A DNA stretch of 64,000 nucleotides, taken from contig NZ_JACCCW010000002.1 in assembly GCF_013410065.1 (NCBI RefSeq), forward strand, positions 1,116,001 to 1,180,000, in the 5' to 3' direction. Source of the stretch: Granulicella arctica (lineage in GTDB: Bacteria > Acidobacteriota > Terriglobia > Terriglobales > Acidobacteriaceae). Positions 25,741 to 33,762 of the stretch are shown one piece after another. How positions within the stretch are numbered: position 1 is the stretch's first letter; every line of letters starts with the position of its first letter. A model generated the notes under the pieces. That model had not been told where the DNA came from and searched no databases. It worked only from the letters and a program-made list of their open reading frames with translations. The position numbers were made by a program, and so were the translations under genes.

Positions 25741-26805
25741 TTATTCAGCGCTCTCGGCGGCCTTCTTGGCTGCTTTCTTCGCCGCCTTCTTTGCACCCTT
25801 GGTCCCCGTCTTCGCAACCACCTTCTTAGCCGCCTTGCGCGCCGGAGTCCTCGCCACCGGGCCCTTCGTCACAGGCGCGGCCAGAAACCCCGCCCAGTTC
25901 AACTGCGGATCGAAGCTCTCCGAAGCCTGCGCCTTCTTCACCGCAAGCCGCGCCACCCGATCCACAATCCACTCGAAGCTCTCCTGCCCAACCGAATGCA
26001 AGTCCGCATCCGGTGCCGGATTCATAAAGTCAATCGCATACGGCACGCCATCTTCGACCGCGAACTCCACCGTATTCAAGTCATAGCCCAACGCCCGGCA
26101 GAGCGTCAGAGCATCCTGCTCCACCCGCTTCAGCAGCTTCTTGTCATACTCCGGCGGGTCGAGCACATACCGCTCATGGTGCGGCCTCCGCGGATCGTAA
26201 GGCATAATCCGCACCTCCTCCTGGCCAACCACATAGCAGCGGAAGTACTCCTTGAAGTTCACCGCCGCCTGCAACGTCATACACAGATCGCGCGACTGGT
26301 CGTACGCATGGAAGAACTCATGCGGATTATGTACATGAAACACATCCCGCCAGCCGCCCCCATCATGCGGCTTCAGAAACGCCGGAAACCCTACATACTC
26401 GAAGATCTCGTCCCATTTCAGCGGATACTCCAAATTACGCACCGACCGCTCATTCGTATCCGGCGGAAACTTCTTATGCGGCAGCAGCACCGTCTTCGGC
26501 ACCGCAACCCCTAGCTTCGCCGCCAGCGCATAGTTGAAGAACTTATCATCCGCCGACCACCAGAACGGGTTATTGATCACCTGCGTCCCCGTCAGCACCG
26601 CATTCTTCAGATATGCCCGATAGAACGGCATATCATGCGATATCCGATCCACAATCACCGCGTACCCCGACGGATGAGCCTCCTTCACCCCGCCCACTTG
26701 CACAAACTCCGCCGTGATTCCCTCAATCTCCATGGCATTGATCTTTTCGACCAACGCTCCTGGAAATGTATTCTCCATCCCGAACAAGACACCAATCTTC
26801 TTCAC
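25741..26805 (-). CDS. ATP-grasp ligase with Lys/Ala-rich histone-like C-terminal tail
   Basis: A 354-residue protein. I place the start at GTG 26803-26805 (VKKIGVLFGMENTFPG), directly behind GGAGG. The longer frame to 26877 only translates an intergenic repeat. The body has the ATP-grasp layout: NNPFWWSADDKFFNYALAAK, VGFPAFLKPHDGGGWRDVFH, a phosphate-clamping region VVGQEEVRIMPYDPR and the metal-binding end GYDLNTVEFAVEDGVPYAID followed by FMNPAPDAD. The last ~45 residues (from TPARKAAKKVVAKTGTKG to KKAAKKAAKKAAESAE) are Lys/Ala repeats like histone H1 or HU tails, which may bind nucleic acid or be a site of modification. It is the second gene of the cluster. Confidence 0.85.
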   Translation of the reverse strand: MKKIGVLFGMENTFPGALVEKINAMEIEGITAEFVQVGGVKEAHPSGYAVIVDRISHDMPFYRAYLKNAVLTGTQVINNPFWWSADDKFFNYALAAKLGVAVPKTVLLPHKKFPPDTNERSVRNLEYPLKWDEIFEYVGFPAFLKPHDGGGWRDVFHVHNPHEFFHAYDQSRDLCMTLQAAVNFKEYFRCYVVGQEEVRIMPYDPRRPHHERYVLDPPEYDKKLLKRVEQDALTLCRALGYDLNTVEFAVEDGVPYAIDFMNPAPDADLHSVGQESFEWIVDRVARLAVKKAQASESFDPQLNWAGFLAAPVTKGPVARTPARKAAKKVVAKTGTKGAKKAAKKAAKKAAESAE

Positions 26806-26840
26806 ATATCCTCCATCGGTTTCGTCAAACGAATCGTTCT

Positions 26841-26921
26841 GGAAGGGCACGGCTTCAGCCGTGCCGTGAACATCCACCCAGCTATGGGGCTTTAGCCCCT
26901 GAGGGATATTCTCCCACTGCC
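26841..26921. repeat. Two-hairpin palindromic element (GGCACGGCTTCAGCCGTGCC family), copy 1
   Basis: Palindrome GGCACGGCT-TC-AGCCGTGCC (26846-26865), about 20 spacer bases, then GGGGCT-TT-AGCCCC (26886-26899), followed by TGAGGGATATTCTCCCAC. The same layout recurs at 36936-37013 and half of it at 37641-37667. It separates the esterase gene from the ATP-grasp gene. Confidence 0.8.
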
Positions 26922-26935
26922 ATACCTCTCAACCG

Positions 26936-27658
26936 TTACAGATAAACCCGGACCATCTTCATCCACTCCGGCCAATCATGGTGCGACCCATCCCCCCACA
27001 CATCCAGGCGAACAGGAATCCCCTTCACCCTCATCAGATGCGCCATATGCTCCGTCTGCCCCCGGCAGATATCGTGCTCTCCCGTGGCCAGCACATACGT
27101 ATTATGCCGATAGCGATCCAGATACCAGGGATCGTTCGTGTTTGGTAGATACTGCGTCGGAATATTGAAGTAGCAATCCTGATCGTGATATCCACCAAGA
27201 AAGTTGGACAGGTCGAACGCCGCACCCATCGCCAGAAACACACGAAACACATCCGGATGCCGCAGCGCAATATTCGCCGCATGATACCCGCCAAAGCTAC
27301 AACCCAGCGAAGCAATCTGCGGCCCGCTATGAGGAACATGGCCCACTCGCTGAATCAGCGGGATGACCTCCTCCATCACATAACTCTCATACTGAACATG
27401 CCGCGCAATCCGCCACCGTGGCCCCACGTTGCGGTTGTACCAGCTCTCCGCATCCACGGAGTCCACACAGATCAGCTGTACCTCGCCACGCTCAATCTGC
27501 TCCTTCACCGCGTCCACCATGCCGCGGTCCTCAAACTCGTAGAACCGCCCGCACGAAGTCGGAAAAACAATCGTCGGAAGACCCGCATGGCCAAACACCA
27601 GCAGCTCCATGTCACGGCCAAGACGTGGGGAAAACCACTTATGCCATTCGCGCTTCAT
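26936..27658 (-). CDS. Alpha/beta-hydrolase esterase, first gene of the amidoligase cluster
   Basis: A 240-residue alpha/beta hydrolase of the putative esterase type. The nucleophile elbow is LGCSFGGYHAAN (Ser in GxSxG), and the His is in GDGSHHDWPEWMKM near the C-terminus. Aromatic-rich segments (FPTSCGRFYEFEDRGM, NRNVGPRWRIARHVQYESYV) are typical of a hypothetical esterase family often encoded beside ATP-grasp and GCS2 ligases. No signal peptide is seen. A good ribosome binding site, GGGGGAG, precedes ATG 27658. It would hydrolyse an ester or thioester intermediate or the final amide. Substrate unknown. Confidence 0.8.
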   Translation of the reverse strand: MKREWHKWFSPRLGRDMELLVFGHAGLPTIVFPTSCGRFYEFEDRGMVDAVKEQIERGEVQLICVDSVDAESWYNRNVGPRWRIARHVQYESYVMEEVIPLIQRVGHVPHSGPQIASLGCSFGGYHAANIALRHPDVFRVFLAMGAAFDLSNFLGGYHDQDCYFNIPTQYLPNTNDPWYLDRYRHNTYVLATGEHDICRGQTEHMAHLMRVKGIPVRLDVWGDGSHHDWPEWMKMVRVYL

Positions 27659-27716
27659 GTCTCCCCCTCTGCTACCCTTAATGTCATCCTAGCGTAATGG
27701 AGCCCCACCTTCCGTA

Positions 27717-28589
27717 TTGAACCCTACCGCACAATCCTTCGCCCGCGAGCCCGCGCCAACCATCGCCGCCCCTCTCTGGCCTGAAAATCCCCTCCGCATC
27801 CCCGACGACGCCGACGCCATCCCGCGCCTCGAGACCTGGCACCTCCACTCCCAGGCCCTGCCCGACCCCGGCTACCGCCCCATCCTCGTCTACCTTCCCG
27901 AGCAGTACTACTCCGAGCCCCATCGCCGCTTCCCCGTCTTCTACCTCCACGACGGCCAGAACCTCTTCGACGGACGCACCTCCTACGTCGCCGGACGCAC
28001 CTGGCAGGCCCACACCGCCGCCGACAACCTCAACGCCGCCGGCGAGATTGAACCCGTCATCCTCGTCGGCATCGCCAACACCGGCACCCGCCGCATGGCC
28101 GAATACACCCCCACCCGCGACCCCAAGATGGGCGGAGGCGAAGGCCGCAAGTACGGTCGCCTCCTCATCGACGAGCTGAAACCCTTCATCGACCGCACCT
28201 ACCGCACCCGTACCGGTCCCCACGACACCGGCCTCGGCGGCTCCTCCCTCGGCGGCCTCATCTCCCTCTTCCTCGGCCTCGAGCACCCCAGCGTCTTCGG
28301 CAAACTCGCCGTCATGTCCCCCTCCATCTGGTGGGACCACCGCAGCATCCTCAACTCAGTCAATCAGGCCCACCCGCGCCCCGACCTCCGCATCTGGCTC
28401 GACATGGGAACCGCCGAAGGCGCTCGCCACGTCCGCGACACCGACCACCTCCACCGCCTCCTCCTCCGTCTAGGCTGGCAAGAAGGCAAAGATCTCGCCT
28501 ACACAGAAGCCCCCGGCGCCGTCCACGACGAAGCCGCCTGGGCCCAACGCTTCCCCAACGCCCTCCGCTTCCTCTTTCCAAACGACTAA
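27717..28589 (+). CDS. Alpha/beta-hydrolase esterase (enterobactin-esterase-like fold)
   Basis: A 290-residue putative esterase of the Fes/YbbA-like group. Landmarks are YRPILVYLPEQYYSEPHRRF, the aromatic turn VFYLHDGQNLFDG, the nucleophile elbow GLGGSSLGGLISLFLG (Ser in GxSxGG) and the C-terminal His in GAVHDEAAWAQRF. It has no signal peptide in this frame. The start is uncertain: TTG 27717 is the only initiator that gives the whole domain, and its ribosome binding site is weak. It is divergent from the amidoligase cluster across 58 bases, so both may share a regulatory region and a pathway. Confidence 0.78.
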   Translation: MNPTAQSFAREPAPTIAAPLWPENPLRIPDDADAIPRLETWHLHSQALPDPGYRPILVYLPEQYYSEPHRRFPVFYLHDGQNLFDGRTSYVAGRTWQAHTAADNLNAAGEIEPVILVGIANTGTRRMAEYTPTRDPKMGGGEGRKYGRLLIDELKPFIDRTYRTRTGPHDTGLGGSSLGGLISLFLGLEHPSVFGKLAVMSPSIWWDHRSILNSVNQAHPRPDLRIWLDMGTAEGARHVRDTDHLHRLLLRLGWQEGKDLAYTEAPGAVHDEAAWAQRFPNALRFLFPND

Positions 28590-28612
28590 CACCGCATTTC
28601 GCACCAATTCCA

Positions 28613-28641
28613 TTGCTAAAACCAACGTTTTCAGCCATACT
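28613..28641 (+). promoter_or_regulatory. Predicted sigma-70-type promoter of the rpsP operon
   Basis: TTGCTA (28613-28618), a 17-base spacer and CATACT (28636-28641) lie about 100 bases before rpsP. Each box matches four of six consensus bases. The position suits a ribosomal-protein operon with a leader. Confidence 0.45.
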
Positions 28642-28744
28642 TAGGTGTTGGGTCAGGTACAGTGTGGTCCGGCCCGCGACTTGGCATACCGCCTGCGACG
28701 TACCGAAGCAGCGCCCAAACATATTGTTTTGAAAGGCATTCCCT

Positions 28745-29005
28745 GTGTTGATGATCCGTCTGGCGCGCGTTGGCGCCCGCAAGCAGCCCCATTATCGCGT
28801 TATCGTTATCGAAAAAGACCGCGCCCGCAACGGTCGCTCCATCGAAGTCGTCGGAACCTACAACCCACGCACCAATCCCGCGAGCGTCGAGCTCAAGCGA
28901 GACCGCATCGACTATTGGACCAGCAAGGGTGCCCAGCTCTCCGAGCGCGTCGGCAAGCTCCTGTCCCAGGCAGCCGCAGCTCCCGCCACCGAAGTCGCAG
29001 CCTAA
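28745..29005 (+). CDS. rpsP: 30S ribosomal protein S16
   Basis: An 86-residue ribosomal protein that binds 16S rRNA and aids assembly of the 30S subunit. The start IRLARVGARKQPHYRVIVIE followed by KDRARNGR is diagnostic, as is VVGTYNPRTNPASVELKRDR. GTG 28745, TTG 28748 and ATG 28751 are possible starts within six bases and I cannot separate them. A short Ala-rich C-terminal tail ends the protein. It leads the operon rpsP-khpA-rimM-trmD, with 275 bases before khpA. Confidence 0.96.
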   Translation: MLMIRLARVGARKQPHYRVIVIEKDRARNGRSIEVVGTYNPRTNPASVELKRDRIDYWTSKGAQLSERVGKLLSQAAAAPATEVAA

Positions 29006-29280
29006 TCACTCCTTGGTTACCTTTGGGGACCGAAACATGGTTCCCAAAGAGTGCACTCCAGCATCAATTGCACAATTGCATTCCCTCTCTGCTCACGTAA
29101 ACTCATAGATCGAACCTTGTTTTCAATATATAGGTTTCGATTGGGTCGATTCGGCGTCTAACTTCCGAGTTGATTCATATATCATGGCTCTCTCGTATAA
29201 GACTCACCCCGGAAGACCTCACAAGAGATTGAGGCAATGGGCCAGTCTGAGTATGCCGTGGACTCTCCCAGAGGTGTGTG

Positions 29281-29565
29281 ATGACAGAGGCAACGCAGAG
29301 CAACAATGCCATCGAAATAGCCAGCCTGATCACCGGAATCGCCCGGGCGCTGGTTGACTCCCCGGACAACGTCCTCGTAGAAACCATCCCCGACCAGGAC
29401 TCCACCGTTCTGCGTCTCCGAGTCGCCCAAAGCGATGTCGGCAAAATCATCGGCAAGCAGGGCCGCACCGCTCGCTCGCTCCGCACCATCCTGAGCGCAG
29501 CCAGCATGAAGGTCCACCACCGCTACTCGCTCGACATCATCGACAACAGCAACCAGCCGCACTAA
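29281..29565 (+). CDS. khpA: KH-domain RNA-binding protein KhpA
   Basis: A 94-residue protein with a single KH domain whose GxxG loop is visible in VGKIIGKQGRTARSLRTILS. KhpA (YlqC) binds RNA together with KhpB and affects cell division and ribosome maturation in Gram-positive bacteria. In many phyla it lies between rpsP and rimM, as here. An ATG at 29281 follows AGAGG; a GTG codon precedes it by three bases. The 270-base gap after rpsP is long for this operon, so a separate promoter may exist. Confidence 0.92.
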   Translation: MTEATQSNNAIEIASLITGIARALVDSPDNVLVETIPDQDSTVLRLRVAQSDVGKIIGKQGRTARSLRTILSAASMKVHHRYSLDIIDNSNQPH

Positions 29566-29636
29566 CAGCCGCTCCGAAGGCCATCGCACAGCCGCCCTCA
29601 GCGGCCACGCCCCTCCGTGCGGTACTCTTAATCCCT

Positions 29637-30218
29637 ATGACTGAACAGGATGCAAACCATCCGGAGACCTGGGTCACACTGGCCCATCTGCTGCGTCCGC
29701 AAGGGCGCAAAGGCGAGCTGCTCGCCGATCTCCACACCGACTTCCCCGAGCGCTTCGCCGACCGCCGCAGCGTCTCCCTACGCAAGCCCAACGGCTCCAT
29801 CCAGCCCGCCACCATCGAATCCCACTGGCTCCCCGTCGGCAAAAACGCCGGTCGCGTCGTCCTCAAGCTCCAGGGCATCGACTCCATCAACGACGCCGAA
29901 CTCCTCGCCGGCTTCGACGTCGTCATCCCCGTCGAGCAACGCGCAGAGCTTGAAGACGACGAGCAGTACATCACCGACCTCCTCGACTGCACCCTCGTCG
30001 ACAAAGAACACACCATCGGCCTCGTCGAAGACGTCCACTTCCCCACCAACACTGCCGGAGCCCGTCTCTCCGAAGCCGCTCCCCTCCTCGTCGTCCGTTC
30101 ACCCAACGGCGACGAACTCCTGATCCCCTTCGCCAAAGCCTGGATCGAGAGTATCGACCTCCCCGCCAAGCGGATTCAGATGCACCTCCCCGACGGCCTC
30201 CTCGAGATCAACGGCTGA
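29637..30218 (+). CDS. rimM: 16S rRNA processing / ribosome maturation factor RimM
   Basis: A 193-residue protein with the N-terminal beta-barrel ([40 protein letters not shown]) and the C-terminal PRC-barrel ([40 protein letters not shown]). It helps mature the 30S head by binding S19. It ends two bases before trmD, so the two are translationally coupled. Length is normal. Confidence 0.94.
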   Translation: MTEQDANHPETWVTLAHLLRPQGRKGELLADLHTDFPERFADRRSVSLRKPNGSIQPATIESHWLPVGKNAGRVVLKLQGIDSINDAELLAGFDVVIPVEQRAELEDDEQYITDLLDCTLVDKEHTIGLVEDVHFPTNTAGARLSEAAPLLVVRSPNGDELLIPFAKAWIESIDLPAKRIQMHLPDGLLEING

Positions 30219-30220
30219 CC

Positions 30221-31039
30221 ATGCAATTCGATATCGTCACCATCTTTCCCGGCTTCTTCGAAGGCTTCCTGAGCAACGGCATCCTCACCCGCGCCCTGAG
30301 CAACGGCATCGCCAGCGTCGCCATCCACGACCTCCGCGCCTTCACCCACGACCGCCACAAAACCGTTGACGACCGTCCCTTCGGCGGCGGCGAGGGCATG
30401 GTCCTCAAGCCCGGCCCCATCTTCGAGTGCTTCGAAAGCCTCAACCTCACCCCCAAAGCCACCCGCGATTCAGCCAAAGAAACCGTCATCCTACTCTCCG
30501 CACAGGGTCGCCCTTTCACGCAGACCATCGCGCACGAGCTAGCCGCCGTCGAGCGCATCGTCTTCCTCTGCGGCCGCTACGAGGGCGTCGACGAGCGCGT
30601 CAACGACCTCCTCTGCGACCGCGAGCTCTCCATCGGCGACTACGTCCTCTCAGGCGGCGAACTCGGAGCCGCCGTCATCATCGACAGCATCGCCCGCCTC
30701 CTGCCCGGCGTCCTCGGCAATCCCGACTCAGCCCGCTTCGAGAGCTTTGGCACCCACCACGCCCCCGAGCCCCACACACCCGGCCTGCCGCCCGCATCCA
30801 CCAACTCCGCCGGCGGCCTCCTCGACTACCCCCACTACACCCGCCCTGCCGACTTCCGCGGCCACTCCGTCCCCGACGTCCTCACCGGTGGCAGCCACGA
30901 AGCCGTCCGCCGCTGGCGGCGCGAGCGAGCCCTCGAAAAGACCCTTCGCAACCGCCCCGACCTCCTCGAGCAAGCCACCCTCACCGAAGAAGACCGCCGC
31001 ACCCTCAACCGGCTCCGCAACTCATCCCCAAAGCTCTAA
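30221..31039 (+). CDS. trmD: tRNA (guanine-37-N1) methyltransferase
   Basis: A 272-residue SPOUT-family enzyme that methylates G37 of tRNA with SAM to prevent frameshifting. It begins [20 protein letters not shown]. The trefoil-knot SAM site is present as [20 protein letters not shown] followed by [14 protein letters not shown], and the linker/C-terminal part contains [20 protein letters not shown]. An extra Pro/Thr/His-rich stretch (about residues 180-205) lengthens the linker. rplS normally follows trmD but here is 6 kb away. Confidence 0.95.
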   Translation: MQFDIVTIFPGFFEGFLSNGILTRALSNGIASVAIHDLRAFTHDRHKTVDDRPFGGGEGMVLKPGPIFECFESLNLTPKATRDSAKETVILLSAQGRPFTQTIAHELAAVERIVFLCGRYEGVDERVNDLLCDRELSIGDYVLSGGELGAAVIIDSIARLLPGVLGNPDSARFESFGTHHAPEPHTPGLPPASTNSAGGLLDYPHYTRPADFRGHSVPDVLTGGSHEAVRRWRRERALEKTLRNRPDLLEQATLTEEDRRTLNRLRNSSPKL

Positions 31040-31065
31040 CCTTGAGCAGCGACGTGTAAAACAAC

Positions 31066-31110
31066 TGTCATCCTGAGCGGAGCGCAGCGTAGTCGAAGGA
31101 CCTGCATTCG
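31066..31110. repeat. Dispersed GTCATCCTGAGC repeat after trmD
   Basis: TGTCATCCTGAGCGGAGCGC, then AGCGTAGTCGAAGGACCTGC, lies between the convergent trmD and thioredoxin-like genes. It is the clean intergenic version of the copy translated at 8380-8424. Confidence 0.7.
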
Positions 31111-31147
31111 TCTTTGCTTGTCCCTCGGTTGTCATTCTGTAGCACAG

Positions 31148-32254
31148 CTACGGTTTGAGGGCTTGCCGGATCGCACCTTCTAGATCGGCCTGCGGAACTT
31201 CGCCCTCCCAGTAGTTTTTGATTTTGCCATCTCGGCCTACCAAAATCAGCGATGGGATGCCATGGACCGTATACAAGTCTGATACGACGAAGTCTGTATC
31301 ACTGAGCGTGGGCAGGGAATGTTGATGTTGGAGCAGCCATTTTTTTGATTTATCAGGCAGGTCAAACGAGACGCCCCACAAGACGACATTCTTGGCCCTG
31401 TAGGACTCACCCATCGCTTCGACCATCGGCATTTCGCGGATACATGGAGGGCAGGTTATCGACCAGAAATCGAGCAATACGACTTTGCCTTGCATCGACG
31501 ATAGCTTTACGCTCATGCCGCTGAGGTCCGAGAGCGCAAACTCAGGAGCAGCATGGCCAATCCACTCCTTGCGAATCGTAAGGCTCGACGCACTCTCTAC
31601 GTTGATGAGCCACTCAGGAGCCGGACGATTAAACTGAGCGGAGTCGAACACTAGCGTCCACTGTGCTGGTGGATCAGTCGCGCGGCGACTAGTGGAATAG
31701 GCAAACGTCTTTTTTAAGACAAGATGTTTCTCAGAGCAGATCGAATAGGTGACCGCATCTGGGCCCACGGGTTCGTCATTGGCAGACTTGTAATCAACCT
31801 GAAGTATCCGGCAAGGGACCGCCACTCCGTTCAGGGGCAGCTCTTCCGATCCCATCTCCCTGACCGCAACTACGTTCTCTGCAATCCGGTCCCATCCTCC
31901 GGTTGCCGAGTTCGAAAGCATTACTTGGGGGAGCTTCTCTGCCTTGTCGCTGCCGAGGTTTACAAAGTGAAAATCGGCAACCATACTGCCCGGAGCGGCT
32001 GGTGTTTGTGGTTTGCCTGGAAGGGCCGGGGAAGACTGCTTTGCAGCGATTATGACTTCAAAGTTCATCTGCAATGAAGAGTTCGGGGGGCGCACCACAC
32101 CATTGCCCTTGATTTCGTAGCCGTCGGGACTCTTGTAGACCTCCTCTGCGCTGCGTAGGAGATCCTGTGGAGACTGCGAATGGGCGTATGAGACCGCGAT
32201 AAAGAACAGCAAGAATGCTCGACGCACGGAAGCTCCACAAAGCCAGAAACACAT
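31148..32254 (-). CDS. Secreted thioredoxin-fold (TlpA-like) protein with N-terminal beta-rich domain
   Basis: A 368-residue exported protein. A signal peptide (RAFLLFFIAVSYAHS) is followed by about 200 residues of beta-rich, unassigned domain starting SPQDLLRSAEEVYKSPDGYE, similar in style to outer-membrane lipoprotein-sorting or DUF2092-like domains. The C-terminal ~140 residues form a TlpA/ResA-type thioredoxin domain with active site ITCPPCIREMP and the cis-Pro loop VHGIPSLILVGRDG. It likely reduces disulfides of periplasmic proteins such as c-type cytochromes. It stands alone on the minus strand, convergent to trmD. Confidence 0.83.
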   Translation of the reverse strand: MCFWLCGASVRRAFLLFFIAVSYAHSQSPQDLLRSAEEVYKSPDGYEIKGNGVVRPPNSSLQMNFEVIIAAKQSSPALPGKPQTPAAPGSMVADFHFVNLGSDKAEKLPQVMLSNSATGGWDRIAENVVAVREMGSEELPLNGVAVPCRILQVDYKSANDEPVGPDAVTYSICSEKHLVLKKTFAYSTSRRATDPPAQWTLVFDSAQFNRPAPEWLINVESASSLTIRKEWIGHAAPEFALSDLSGMSVKLSSMQGKVVLLDFWSITCPPCIREMPMVEAMGESYRAKNVVLWGVSFDLPDKSKKWLLQHQHSLPTLSDTDFVVSDLYTVHGIPSLILVGRDGKIKNYWEGEVPQADLEGAIRQALKP

Positions 32255-32457
32255 CAGCCCCGTCCCAAAGGCAGAGCTGCTCTCTAAACTGGCATACTCC
32301 AGTGAGATAATCCACTGAAATCCTAAAATTTAGGACGCCAAATGACCTTAGCTTCATAACCCAATGATCTGCGTAGTCGGCTGTTCAAAAATAGCGCTAG
32401 TCGGAGCGGCGGCGACCGTCAGCCTATGATTTTCGGTGTTTGGTGTAGCAAACCCTT

Positions 32458-32489
32458 AAAAAAAGGAGAGGTGCCACTCGGGCACCTCT
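32458..32489 (-). terminator. Intrinsic terminator of the two-component operon (minus strand)
   Basis: The 9-bp stem AGAGGTGCC / GGCACCTCT (32467-32489, loop ACTCG) is followed on the minus strand by CC and a seven-T run (32464-32458). It ends the transcript of the kinase, regulator and exported-protein genes. The rest of the 334-base gap 32255-32588 shows no gene. Confidence 0.85.
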
Positions 32490-32588
32490 GGGGAGAGGAT
32501 TGCGTTCACAACAAGAAGCATAGGCCGCACACCCTCCCCCGTCATGACCCCTTAGGTTGGTTCTCCCTCCATCCTTCGGTGGAGTCCT

Positions 32589-33101
32589 CTACGAGCCCAA
32601 AGCATACGGAAACGTAAACCGCCCAAGCTGAATCACCGATTTATCCTTCGGCGGCCAGATTCGAAACGACTCCACCCGCTTGATCGTCTCATCGTGTCTC
32701 GCCTCCACCGTTCCCACCGGCTTACCCGTCGCTGCCTCGTAAAACTTCACCGTCAGCGAATCCTCACTGCGCGTCCACCCAAACACATACTGCCCAGTCG
32801 GCAACAGCATCGTCCCCACCCGCACCGGCACCTGCGCAATAAAGAAGTTCGAGTACTTCCCCTCAGCCGAGTACCCCGCCGTAATCAGCACCACCCCCGC
32901 GATAAACCGCCCCCGCCCATCCGTCACCCCTGAAGCCGTCCGAAACTCCGTCTCGATCCGCTCCGTCACCACCGGCGCCCGAGCCGGAATCAGCGCATGC
33001 AGCTCCGCCTCTGTCGCTCCCCTCCAATCCGCCGCTCGCTGCGCAAAGCCCAGCATCGGCAGTGCCAGCATCAGCAGCAGCAAGCTCCTTCGCTTAATCA
33101 A
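32589..33101 (-). CDS. Small exported protein coupled to the response regulator
   Basis: A 170-residue protein of unknown function. I place the start at TTG 33099-33101 (LIKRRSLLLLMLALPMLGFA), which gives a clean signal peptide and overlaps the regulator stop by eight bases, with GAGAGG at about eleven bases upstream. The mature part contains TEAELHALIPARAPVVTERI, YSNFFIAQVPVRVGTMLLPT and GQYVFGWTRSEDSLTVKFYE, then ends EWPPK-like with IQLGRFTFPYALGS. A beta-sandwich fold is likely. As third gene of the kinase-regulator operon it may be the periplasmic accessory of that sensor. Longer upstream frames only translate the regulator gene in another phase. Confidence 0.65.
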   Translation of the reverse strand: MIKRRSLLLLMLALPMLGFAQRAADWRGATEAELHALIPARAPVVTERIETEFRTASGVTDGRGRFIAGVVLITAGYSAEGKYSNFFIAQVPVRVGTMLLPTGQYVFGWTRSEDSLTVKFYEAATGKPVGTVEARHDETIKRVESFRIWPPKDKSVIQLGRFTFPYALGS

Positions 33102-33720
33102 GATGCACAATCCCTCTCTGCAACGCCGTCCTCGCCGCCTGCGTCCTGTCCGATACACCCAGCTTTCCCAGCAGGCTGTTGATGTGCGTCTTCACCGTCG
33201 CCTCCGAGATGAACAGCGCCGTCCCAATCTCCTTGTTGCTCCGTCCCAGCACAATCTGCTTCAGTACATCCGTCTCCCGCTCCGTCAACGACGGCCCGCT
33301 CAGACGACCCGCAAGCCGTTCCGCCACCACCGCCGGCACCCGCGACTTGCCCGCATGAACCGCGCGAATCGCCTCCATCAGCACCTCGCCGTCCATCCCT
33401 TTCAGCAGATAGCCCTTCGCTCCCGCCTGCAACGCCCGATAGATGTCCTCATCGCCATCGAAGGTCGTCAGCACAATAATCCGCGCCTCCGGGGACTCCG
33501 CTCGAATCAACCCGATCGTCTCCACGCCATTCTGCTTCGGCAACCGCAGATCCATCAACGTCACATCCGGCTTATGCTCCTTGAACAGCGCAACGCCCTC
33601 ATCGCCATCCGACGCCTGCGCCACCACCGTAAACTCCGGCACCGTGTTCAGCAGCGCCACCAGACCCTGCCGCACCACAGCATGGTCTTCCACAATCAAT
33701 ATCCGAACCGCATCACTCAT
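33094..33720 (-). CDS. NarL/LuxR-family response regulator
   Basis: A 208-residue regulator with an intact receiver (VEDH acidic pair, Asp57 in DVTLMDLRLP, Thr in IIVLTTFDGD, Lys in GYLLKGM) and a C-terminal LuxR helix-turn-helix (LTERETDVLKQIVLGRSNKE, then SEATVKTHINSLLGKLGVSD). ATG 33720 follows AGGA by seven bases. It is 42 bases behind the sensor kinase gene and is surely its partner. Targets are unknown. The coupled exported-protein gene may be autoregulated with it. Confidence 0.94.
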   Translation of the reverse strand: MSDAVRILIVEDHAVVRQGLVALLNTVPEFTVVAQASDGDEGVALFKEHKPDVTLMDLRLPKQNGVETIGLIRAESPEARIIVLTTFDGDEDIYRALQAGAKGYLLKGMDGEVLMEAIRAVHAGKSRVPAVVAERLAGRLSGPSLTERETDVLKQIVLGRSNKEIGTALFISEATVKTHINSLLGKLGVSDRTQAARTALQRGIVHLD

Positions 33721-33762
33721 ACACACATCCTGACTACTCGAAGACTCTCCAGTTATACAAGC

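Noticed and set aside
26806..26877. N-terminal extension of the ATP-grasp ligase to an upstream start
   Set aside because: The added residues translate the palindromic intergenic repeat. A GGAGG site directly precedes the GTG at 26805.
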